DNA of 64,000 bases from Nocardioides zeae. Lineage in GTDB: Bacteria > Actinomycetota > Actinomycetes > Propionibacteriales > Nocardioidaceae. The notes beneath the pieces were generated by a model, which worked only from the letters and a program-made list of their open reading frames with translations, did not search any database and was not told the DNA's origin. How positions within the stretch are numbered: position 1 is the stretch's first letter; every line of letters begins with the position of its first letter. The position numbers and the translations under genes were made by a program. Location: NCBI RefSeq assembly GCF_030818655.1, contig NZ_JAUTAN010000001.1, positions 1,736,001-1,800,000 of the forward strand, read 5' to 3'. Shown here one piece after another: positions 34,872-42,372 of the stretch.

Positions 34872-36233
34872 ATGCAGATCGGCACCCGAGCCGCGGACAC
34901 CCCGCCGCGGCCACAGACCCGGGGACGCGGAGGCATCCCGAGCCACCGCTCGGTGCTCCGGTTCCTCGCCCCCCTGCTGCTCGCGCTGGTCATCCTCGGC
35001 GTCGCGCCGTCCGCCCAGGCCGCTCCTGCGGCCGAGGACGGCTACCGCGTCACCGTGAACCTCCGCGACACCAGCAACGACAACGCCCCCGTGGAGGGCG
35101 TCGACATCACCGCGACACCGACGGGCGGTGAGGCCATCGAGGCCACCACCGACGCCGACGGACGCGCCGTGCTCGAGATCCCGGCCGAGTTCCAGGGGGC
35201 CACGGTCCTCGTCGAGCTCGACGAGAGCACGCTGCCGGACGGCGCCGCCATGCGCGAGGGCGCTCCCGCCGAGCAGACGGTGACGCTCAACATCTCCACG
35301 GTCGGCGTCACGTTCCTCATCGGCGAGGACAACCGCAACGTCATGACGAAGTGGGACCGGGTCCCCGCCAGCATCTACAACGGCCTGCTGTTCGGCCTGA
35401 TCATGGCGATGGCGGCGCTGGGGCTCTCGATGGTGTTCGGCACCACGGGCCTCACGAACTTCTCGCACGGCGAGCTCGTCACCTTCGGCGCGGTCTGCAC
35501 CATGCTGCTCAACACGTCGCTGGGGGTGCCGTTCCTGCTGGCCGTCCCCATCACGGTGGTGGCCGCCGTCGGCGTCGGATGGCTCCAGGACAGGTTCCTG
35601 TGGGCCCCGCTGCGGCACCGCGGCATCGGACTGATCGCGATGATGATCGTCTCGATCGGTCTGCAGTTCTTCCTGCGCAACTTCTTCGCCTACATCACGG
35701 GGTCCCGCACGGAGGTGTACGACGAGTACGCCACCGGCGCCGGCTCCGACTTCGCCGGGCTGTTCACCTACACGACGCGCGACATCGTCATCGCCGGCGT
35801 CTGCATCGTCGTCCTCGCCCTGGTGATCGCCGGCCTGTCCTACACCCGCCTCGGTCGGGCGACCCGGGCGGTGGCGGACAACCCCGCGCTGGCCGCGGCC
35901 ACCGGCATCAACGTCGACCGGGTCGTCTCCACGGTGTGGATGGTGGGCACCGCCCTCGCTGCGCTCGCGGGCACGTTCCTGGCGTTCCAGCTCGGCGTGA
36001 CCTACCAGATCGGGCAGCTCGTCCTGCTGCTGCTCTTCGCGGCGTGCTGCGTCGGCGGTCTCGGGTCGGTGTGGGGCGCGCTCGTCGGCAGCCTCATCAT
36101 CGGTGTCCTCATCGAGCTCTCCGCGCTGGTGATCCCGCCGGACCTCAAGAACGCCGGTGCGCTGCTGCTCCTCGTCATCATCCTTCTCGTCCGACCGCAG
36201 GGCCTCCTGGGCCGCCGCGAGCGGATCGGCTGA
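34872..36233 (+). CDS. livH: Branched-chain amino acid ABC transporter permease LivH, with extra N-terminal outside domain
   Basis: 453 residues, ATG 34872 with AGGAG upstream. The last 300 residues are a normal LivH permease (NGLLFGLIMAMAALGLSMVF, TNFSHGELVTFGAVCTMLLN, the EAA-like loop TRAVADNPALAAATGINVDR). Uniquely, about 150 residues precede it: a hydrophobic signal-like helix (LRFLAPLLLALVILGVAPSA) ending at AQA-APA, then a predicted beta-sandwich resembling carboxypeptidase regulatory/Ig-like modules (YRVTVNLRDTSNDNAPVEGV, TDADGRAVLEIPAEF). Ordinary LivH is about 290 residues. First gene of livHMGF; the binding protein gene is convergent downstream. Confidence 0.9.
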   Translation: MQIGTRAADTPPRPQTRGRGGIPSHRSVLRFLAPLLLALVILGVAPSAQAAPAAEDGYRVTVNLRDTSNDNAPVEGVDITATPTGGEAIEATTDADGRAVLEIPAEFQGATVLVELDESTLPDGAAMREGAPAEQTVTLNISTVGVTFLIGEDNRNVMTKWDRVPASIYNGLLFGLIMAMAALGLSMVFGTTGLTNFSHGELVTFGAVCTMLLNTSLGVPFLLAVPITVVAAVGVGWLQDRFLWAPLRHRGIGLIAMMIVSIGLQFFLRNFFAYITGSRTEVYDEYATGAGSDFAGLFTYTTRDIVIAGVCIVVLALVIAGLSYTRLGRATRAVADNPALAAATGINVDRVVSTVWMVGTALAALAGTFLAFQLGVTYQIGQLVLLLLFAACCVGGLGSVWGALVGSLIIGVLIELSALVIPPDLKNAGALLLLVIILLVRPQGLLGRRERIG

Positions 36234-36243
36234 AAGGGATCTC

Positions 36244-37212
36244 ATGGACCTGCTCACCACCCCGCTCCACGACGCGTTCGCGCCCATCGCGATCTCGTAC
36301 GTGCTCGCCGCCATCGGCCTCAACATCCACTTCGGCTACACGGGCCTGCTGAACTTCGGCCAGGCCGCCTTCGCCGCGGTCGGCGCCTACGGCATGGCCG
36401 TGCTCATCGTGTCGTTCGACGTGCCCCTCGTGCCGGCGCTGCTGCTGGCCCTCGTCGGCGCCGTCCTGCTCGCGCTGGTCATGGGTCTGCCGACCCTGCG
36501 GCTCCGCGCCGACTACCTGGCGATCGTCACCATCGCCGTCGCCGAGATCGCCCGCCTGATCTTCTCGACGTCGTTCAAGCAGTACTTCAACGCCCGTGAC
36601 GGCGTGCAGGGCTTCACCGCCGACTTCCGCGCCCTCAACCCGTACGGCGACGGCGCCCTCGGCTTCAGCCGCAACGACCTCTGGGTCATCACCGTCGGCT
36701 GGATCCTCGTCGCCCTCGTGCTCGGCTTCGTGTTCCTGCTCATGCGCAGCCCCTGGGGCCGCGTGCTGAAGAGCATCCGCGAGGACGAGGACGCCGTGCG
36801 GTCGCTCGGCAAGAACGTCTACAGCTACAAGCTGCAGGCCCTCATCCTCGGTGGCGTCATCGGCGCCCTCGGCGGCTTCGTGGGCGCGCTCGGCAAGGGC
36901 TCCGTGCAGCCGGACAGCTTCAACACCGACTTCACGTTCATCGCCTTCACCATGCTGATCCTCGGCGGTGCCGCCCGGGTGATGTCGCCGGTCGTGGGTG
37001 CCGTGCTCTTCTGGTTCCTGCTGACCTTCATGGACGTGCTGCTCAAGCGCATCACCGGCGACGGCGGCTTCGTGCCCGGGTGGCTCCTCAACCCGGACCA
37101 GACCGGCAACGTGCGGTTCATGATCGTGGGCCTCGTGCTGATGCTGCTCATGATCTTCCGCCCGCAAGGGATCTTCGGCGACAAGAAGGAGCTCGCGATC
37201 GATGCCCGCTGA
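36244..37212 (+). CDS. livM: Branched-chain amino acid ABC transporter permease LivM
   Basis: 322 residues, ATG 36244 with AAAGGGAT upstream. Second permease of the importer; about nine spans. Recognisable are NIHFGYTGLLNFGQAAFAAV, the GLPTLRLRADYLAIVTIAVA region and the cytoplasmic coupling loop SPWGRVLKSIREDEDAVRSL. Spaced 10 nt after livH and overlapping livG by 11 nt, so co-transcribed. Ends in FRPQGIFGDKKELAIDAR, the typical LivM C-terminus. Confidence 0.93.
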   Translation: MDLLTTPLHDAFAPIAISYVLAAIGLNIHFGYTGLLNFGQAAFAAVGAYGMAVLIVSFDVPLVPALLLALVGAVLLALVMGLPTLRLRADYLAIVTIAVAEIARLIFSTSFKQYFNARDGVQGFTADFRALNPYGDGALGFSRNDLWVITVGWILVALVLGFVFLLMRSPWGRVLKSIREDEDAVRSLGKNVYSYKLQALILGGVIGALGGFVGALGKGSVQPDSFNTDFTFIAFTMLILGGAARVMSPVVGAVLFWFLLTFMDVLLKRITGDGGFVPGWLLNPDQTGNVRFMIVGLVLMLLMIFRPQGIFGDKKELAIDAR

Positions 37213-38124
37213 CCTCGAGAAGTCCCGCGCCGCGGCCGCGGCCGTCCTGGCCGACGTCGCGCACGAGCCGGGCGCAGCCAAGCCCGACCCCATCGTCGTC
37301 GTCGACAACATCACCCGGCAGTTCGGCGGCCTCAAGGCCGTCGACGTGGGCCACCTGGAGATCCAGCGTGGTGTCATCACCGCGCTGATCGGCCCCAACG
37401 GTGCCGGCAAGACGACCTTCTTCAACCTCCTCACCGGGTTCGACACCCCCGACACGGGTGAGCGCTACCTCAACGGCAAGTCGCTGAAGCGCGTGGCGGC
37501 GTACAAGGTCGCCAAGCTCGGCATGGTCCGCACCTTCCAGCTGACCAAGGTGCTGTCCAAGCTCACCGTGCTGGAGAACATGCGGCTCGGCGCGACCAGC
37601 CAGCGGGGCGAGCGGTTCTGGGCCGGTCCCCTGGCGTTCCTGTGGAGCGGCCAGGAGAAGGCCAACACCGAGCGCGCCCGCGAGCTGCTGCGGCGGTTCA
37701 AGCTCGACGCCAAGGAGGACGACTTCGCCGGATCGCTCTCGGGCGGCCAGCGCAAGCTGCTCGAGATGGCCCGGGCCCTCATGGTCGAGCCCGAGCTCGT
37801 CATGCTCGACGAGCCGATGGCCGGCGTGAACCCCGCGCTCAAGCAGTCGCTGCTGGGTCACGTGAAGTCGCTGCGCGACGAGGGCATGACCGTCCTCTTC
37901 GTCGAGCACGACATGGACATGGTCCGCGACATCTCGGACTGGGTCGTCGTCATGGCCGCGGGCGCCGTCATCGCCGAGGGCCCGCCGCACAGCATCATGA
38001 GCGACCAGCGCGTCATCGACGCCTACCTGGGCGCCCACCACGACACCGACATCAGCGAGCTCGACCCCGAGGAGATCCTCGCCGAGGCGGAGGCCGAGAT
38101 CGAGGCCGAGAAGGAGGGCAACGC

Positions 38125-38128
<4 letters not shown>
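37202..38128 (+). CDS. livG: Branched-chain amino acid ABC transporter ATP-binding protein LivG
   Basis: 308 residues, ATG 37202 inside the end of livM. ATPase with Walker A GPNGAGKTTFFNLLTGF, signature LSGGQRKLLEMARAL, Walker B LVMLDEPMAGVNP and the H-loop VLFVEHDMDM. The N-terminal 30 residues and the C-terminal acidic tail (DISELDPEEILAEAEAEIEA) are longer than in E. coli LivG. The stop overlaps the livF start by GTGA, implying translational coupling. Confidence 0.93.
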
Positions 38129-38934
<806 letters not shown>

Positions 38935-38953
38935 TCCACCGCTCCACCCTGCG

Positions 38954-38990
38954 CGAAGGGCCCGCCGGCTGACTGCCGGCGGGCCCTTCG
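38954..38990 (+). terminator. Terminator of the livHMGF operon
   Basis: Perfect 16-bp stem CGAAGGGCCCGCCGGC (38954-38969) with 38975-38990 and a TGACT loop. Confidence 0.85.
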
Positions 38991-39027
38991 TCGTCGGTGC
39001 ACCCTCCCCCCTCTACCGGTCCAGGCG

Positions 39028-39074
39028 GGTCGTGGTGTGAGGCCGCCAGTTTCCGCTGGCCTGGCACCACGACC
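39028..39074. repeat. 47-bp palindromic unit 1 (REP-like)
   Basis: Ends GGTCGTGGTG and CACCACGACC form the outer stem; a second short hairpin lies inside. The first 18 bases GGTCGTGGTGTGAGGCCG are shared with unit 2 in opposite orientation. Confidence 0.65.
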
Positions 39075-39125
39075 GGGAGGAAGCACCTCCGGTACGCCGC
39101 CACTCGCCCCGCGCCGTACCCCTGC

Positions 39126-39172
39126 GGTCGTGGTGCGAGACCCCCGAAAAGCGACGGCCTCACACCACGACC
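39126..39172. repeat. 47-bp palindromic unit 2 (REP-like), inverted relative to unit 1
   Basis: Same length as unit 1, same 10-bp outer arms (39126-39135 and 39163-39172). Read on the minus strand it begins with the same 18 bases as unit 1. The two units are 51 bp apart, a BIME-like pair in otherwise non-coding sequence. Confidence 0.65.
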
Positions 39173-39208
39173 GGGGGGAGAAGTGTGGGAGCCCGGGGCA
39201 CAGAGAAG

Positions 39209-39247
39209 CCCCAGGCCCCCGGAGCGCAGCTCTCCGGGGGCCTGGGG
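39209..39247. terminator. Terminator of livK
   Basis: Perfect 15-bp stem (39209-39223 with 39233-39247), 9-nt loop, 39 nt after the livK stop on the minus strand. Confidence 0.8.
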
Positions 39248-39285
39248 GACGTGCGGCCGGGCGGGTGCCCGGTGGTGTCACGGCA

Positions 39286-40611
39286 TCAGTTGTTGCCGTT
39301 GAGACCCGCCTCGACGAGCTCGGGGACGATCTTCTTCGTCTCGTCGAACGCGATCAGGACGATCGCGTCGGGGTCCTCGGCCTTGATGGCCTCGACCTCG
39401 GCGGTGTACGTCGCCGCCTCCGGCGAGTAGAGCTGGTAGGAGACGACGGAGCCGCCCGACTGCTCGAAGAAGTCACGGACGTTCTCCGCGAGAGCCTCGC
39501 CGTAGGAGTCCTGGCGCGCCAGGATGGCGATGTTCTGCTTGCCGTCACCGCTCAGCGTCGACGCCATGACCTGGCCCTGCAGCACGTCCGAGGGAGCGGT
39601 GCGGAAGTAGAGGCCCTGGTCGGCGTAGGTGTCGAACGCGGTCGACGTGTTGGCCGGGGAGATCTGCGCGACACCGGCGCTGGTGATCTTGTCGATGACG
39701 CTGAGCGACACCGACGAGGAGGCCGCACCGACGATGACGTCGACGTTGTTCGCGAGGAGCTGGTCGACGGACGTGCCGGCGATGTCCGGCGTGCCGTCAC
39801 CGGAGTCGGCGGTCGGCAGGGCGACGGCGTCGGCGCCGTTCACGCCGCCGGCCTCGTTGATCTCCTGCACCGCGAGCGCGACGCCCGCGATCTCCGGGGG
39901 GCCGAGGAACGCGAGGTCACCGGAGGTCGGCAGGAGGCCGCCCACGGTGAAGACGCCGTCGCCGTCCTCGATCGCCGGGAGCTCCTGGCCCTCGACCGGG
40001 TCGGAGTCGGGGATCTCGCCGGTGATGAACTCCTGCGGCGTGTAGGTGTTGTCCGCGCCGTACTGGAAGATGCCGATCGTCGCCGACGTCGGGCTGCCGG
40101 TCGAGCTGAAGTCGATCGGGCCGGACACGCCGTCGTAGTCGATGTCGGTGCCCGCGGCGAGCAGCTCGGCGCACGCGGCGAAGTCGGTGCACTTCTCGCC
40201 CTCGGCGGACACGTTCTGCAGCTCGCTGGCGATCGCCGTGCCGGAGTCGTTGCCGGCCGCGATCGCGGCGAGGGCCGCGACGACGACGGCGTCGTAGGAC
40301 TCCGCGCCGTAGGTGAAGTCGGCGAGGTCGGGGTTGACGCCGAGGAGGCGATCACGGAACTCGTCGCCGAGCTCGGAACCGGGGTACGTCGCGCGGACGC
40401 CCTCGAGCGTGCCCTCGTCGAAGTCGGCGCTGTAGTCGGCGGTGTTGCCGTCGACGAAGTACCACGAGGGCGCCGACGACGCGTTGTCGTTGCTGTTGCC
40501 GCCGTCGCTGTCGTTGCCGCCGTCACCGTCTCCGCCGCCACAACCAGCGGCGACGAGGGACGTCGCGAGCATCGCGACCCCCAGTCGGACCAGGGTGCTG
40601 GAACGCTTCAT
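39286..40611 (-). CDS. livK: Branched-chain amino acid ABC transporter substrate-binding lipoprotein, apparently circularly permuted
   Basis: 441 residues, ATG 40611 with GGAGG upstream. Signal peptide MKRSSTLVRLGVAMLATSLV and lipobox AAGC (Cys24), then a Gly/Asp/Asn linker. The order of the fold is reversed. Residues about 44-215 are what normally forms the C-terminal half of LivK (WYFVDGNTADYSADFDEGTL, YDAVVVAALAAIAAG, CTDFAACAELL, DIDYDGVSGPIDF, ATIGIFQYGADN). Residues about 218-441 are the normal N-terminal half (VFTVGGLLPTSGDLAFLGPP, EINEAGGVNGADAV, VIVGAASSSVSLSV, ISPANTSTAFDTYA, YFRTAPSDVLQG, PDAIVLIAFDETKKIVPELV). The total is full-length, the frame is unbroken and both ends have normal signals. 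It probably serves the convergent livHMGF. Confidence 0.85.
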   Translation of the reverse strand: MKRSSTLVRLGVAMLATSLVAAGCGGGDGDGGNDSDGGNSNDNASSAPSWYFVDGNTADYSADFDEGTLEGVRATYPGSELGDEFRDRLLGVNPDLADFTYGAESYDAVVVAALAAIAAGNDSGTAIASELQNVSAEGEKCTDFAACAELLAAGTDIDYDGVSGPIDFSSTGSPTSATIGIFQYGADNTYTPQEFITGEIPDSDPVEGQELPAIEDGDGVFTVGGLLPTSGDLAFLGPPEIAGVALAVQEINEAGGVNGADAVALPTADSGDGTPDIAGTSVDQLLANNVDVIVGAASSSVSLSVIDKITSAGVAQISPANTSTAFDTYADQGLYFRTAPSDVLQGQVMASTLSGDGKQNIAILARQDSYGEALAENVRDFFEQSGGSVVSYQLYSPEAATYTAEVEAIKAEDPDAIVLIAFDETKKIVPELVEAGLNGNN

Positions 40612-40635
40612 CAAGCCTCCGTCAATCGGATTCCC

Positions 40636-40656
40636 ACGTCGGCACCACGCCGACGT
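40636..40656. promoter_or_regulatory. Inverted repeat in the livK leader
   Basis: ACGTCGGC-ACCAC-GCCGACGT, perfect 8-bp arms, ending 25 nt upstream of the livK start; candidate operator or leader hairpin. Confidence 0.45.
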
Positions 40657-40767
40657 TTGCGTCAACGTAGTCCTCGACGGAGGCTCACGAGCCCCGCTTC
40701 CGAGGCCGTTGCCAACTTGTGACCTCGGCCGCCGGTCCCGTGATCCCGGACGCCCCGGGCGGGGCTG

Positions 40768-41370
40768 TCAGGCGCCGCCGGCGCCCGGGCCGTGGGTGAT
40801 GACGCCCTCGGCGACCTGCTTCATCGACAGGCGCAGGTCCATGGCGGTCTTCTGGATCCAGCGGAATGCGTCCGGCTCCGTGAGCCCGAGGTCCTCCTGG
40901 AGCACGCCCTTGGCGCGGTCGACGAGCTTGCGCGTCTCGAGCCGCTCCGTGAGGTCGCCGACCTCGGCCTCGAGCTGGCTGAGCTCGGCGAACCGGCTGA
41001 CGGCCATCTCGATCGCCGGGACGAGGTCGCTCGCCGAGAACGGCTTCACCAGGTAGGCCATCGCACCGGCGTCGCGGGCCCGCTCGACGAGCTCGCGCTG
41101 GGAGAAGGCCGTGAGGATGACGACGGGGGCGATCCGCTGCGCCGCGATCCGCTCCGCGGCGGCGATCCCGTCGAGCACCGGCATCTTCACGTCGAGCACG
41201 ACGAGGTCGGGACGCAGCTCCTCGGCCAGCTCGATGGCACGCTGGCCGTCACCGGCCTCCCCCACGACCTCGTAGCCCTCGTCGGCCAACATCTCGGCCA
41301 GGTCCATGCGGATCAGCGCCTCGTCCTCGGCGATGACGACACGTCGGGGGGCCAGTGCGCGCTCGTTCAC
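40768..41370 (-). CDS. ANTAR-domain response regulator (PdtaR-like)
   Basis: 200 residues, GTG 41370 with leaderless signature. The N-terminal receiver domain has the acidic pair VVIAEDEALIRMDLAEML, the phospho-acceptor Asp in VVLDVKMPVLDG and the conserved Lys in AYLVKPF. A coiled linker (FAELSQLEAEVGDLTERLET) leads to a C-terminal ANTAR domain (KLVDRAKGVLQEDLGLTEPD with AFRWIQKTAMDLRLSMKQVA), which binds paired hairpins in RNA and prevents termination. Closest in layout to mycobacterial PdtaR (Rv1626). No partner histidine kinase is in the window. A tRNA gene lies just upstream on the other strand. Confidence 0.9.
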   Translation of the reverse strand: MNERALAPRRVVIAEDEALIRMDLAEMLADEGYEVVGEAGDGQRAIELAEELRPDLVVLDVKMPVLDGIAAAERIAAQRIAPVVILTAFSQRELVERARDAGAMAYLVKPFSASDLVPAIEMAVSRFAELSQLEAEVGDLTERLETRKLVDRAKGVLQEDLGLTEPDAFRWIQKTAMDLRLSMKQVAEGVITHGPGAGGA

Positions 41371-41383
41371 AGGGGGAAGGCTA
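41371..41383 (-). promoter_or_regulatory. Leaderless -10 box for the ANTAR regulator gene
   Basis: Minus-strand TAGCCT (41383-41378), 7-nt spacer, GTG 41370. Confidence 0.5.
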
Positions 41384-41482
41384 GCCCGCGCCGTCCGTCG
41401 GCGCGGCCTCGGCGTGCGACGCCGGCGTCGGGCGGTGCGTCGCGTTGGTCACGGGATCCGCTACGGTGGCGCAGCCGTCGGC

Positions 41483-41555
41483 GCCCCGATAGCCCAACGG
41501 CAGAGGCGATGGTCTCAAACACCATTCAGTGTGGGTTCGAATCCCACTCGGGGCA
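41483..41555 (+). tRNA. tRNA with CAA anticodon (predicted Leu), short variable loop
   Basis: 73 nt. Acceptor GCCCCGA pairs with TCGGGGC (41548-41554), discriminator A; CCA is not encoded. D arm has GCC/GGC with GG in the loop; anticodon stem ATGGT/ACCAT with loop CTCAAAC gives anticodon CAA; T arm GTGGG-TTCGAAT-CCCAC. The variable loop is only five nucleotides (TCAGT), whereas bacterial tRNA-Leu normally has a long variable arm. A -10-like TACGGT is at 41462-41467. Identity by anticodon is Leu, but charging by leucyl-tRNA synthetase is not certain. Confidence 0.85.
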
Positions 41556-41617
41556 CTTCTCCACAGCACACGCGTCGGTCGAGCGGAACCGTCGGTGGTG
41601 ACGTCGACGATGAGCCC

Positions 41618-42361
41618 ATGTACGACGACGCTCGTCGACGCGACGCCCTCCAGCTGTTGTCCACGGGGATGACGCTGTCCGAGGTCTCCCGTCGCACCGG
41701 GGTGGCCCGGTCGACCATCCGCACGTGGCGGGACCACGCGCCGGCGCCCGCTCCGTGCCCGCGGTGCGGATCCGGGGACCTCCCCCAGCCGGAGTACGCG
41801 GCCCTGCTGGGCTTCTATCTAGGCGACGGGTGCCTCTCCGTGCTGGAGCGCACCACCGCCCTCCGCATCAGCTGCGACGCATCCCTGCCGGGGATCGTGG
41901 CGGACGTGACCCGGACGGTGCGCGCCGTCCACCCGTCCCGGCCCTGCTTCCACGTGCGTGCACCGGGGACGACGGTCGTGCAGTCGTCCTGGAAACACTG
42001 GCCCTGCCTCTTCCCCCAGCACGGCCCCGGGCGCAAGCACGACCGCCGGATCGTGCTGGAGCCCTGGCAACGGTCGCTGGTCGAGGAGCACCCCGGCGCG
42101 TTCCTCCGGGGGCTGTTCCACTCGGACGGCTCCCGGGTGCGCAACTGGGCGAGCCGCCGGGTGGCCGCCACCGGGGAGGTCCGCCGGCACGACTACGCGC
42201 GGTGGCAGTTCACCAACCGTTCCGAGGACATCCTGGGGCTCTGCGGCTGGGCGCTGGACCTGGTCGAGGTGCCGTGGCGGAGGTCGTCCGTGACGACGAT
42301 GAGCGTGTCGCGACGGGCCGCGGTGGCCCGTCTCGACACGCTCATCGGGGAGAAGCGGTGA
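41618..42361 (+). CDS. Helix-turn-helix protein with LAGLIDADG homing-endonuclease-like domain
   Basis: 247 residues, ATG 41618, no strong ribosome binding site. Residues 10-38 are a resolvase/transposase-type helix-turn-helix (LQLLSTGMTLSEVSRRTGVA followed by RSTIRTWRDH). A CPRCGSG knuckle follows at 47-53. Two LAGLIDADG-type motifs are visible: AALLGFYLGDG (61-71) and FLRGLFHSDGS (162-172), each with the acidic residue that binds metal in active homing endonucleases. Lone two-motif proteins of this kind cut long target sites or act as DNA-binding regulators. It lies 62 bp after the tRNA; no intron or intein is seen in the tRNA or the neighbouring genes. It is separated from the convergent pyruvate kinase by 11 bp. 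Confidence 0.8.
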   Translation: MYDDARRRDALQLLSTGMTLSEVSRRTGVARSTIRTWRDHAPAPAPCPRCGSGDLPQPEYAALLGFYLGDGCLSVLERTTALRISCDASLPGIVADVTRTVRAVHPSRPCFHVRAPGTTVVQSSWKHWPCLFPQHGPGRKHDRRIVLEPWQRSLVEEHPGAFLRGLFHSDGSRVRNWASRRVAATGEVRRHDYARWQFTNRSEDILGLCGWALDLVEVPWRRSSVTTMSVSRRAAVARLDTLIGEKR

Positions 42362-42372
42362 TGCGTCGAGGC

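Noticed and set aside
41483..42361. tRNA as attachment site of an integrated element
   Set aside because: No integrase is present and I found no second copy of the tRNA 3' end in the nearby sequence; the flanking genes are core genes.
41618..42361. HTH-LAGLIDADG protein as an intein or intron remnant
   Set aside because: It is a free-standing gene with its own start and stop; the adjacent tRNA and pyk genes are uninterrupted.
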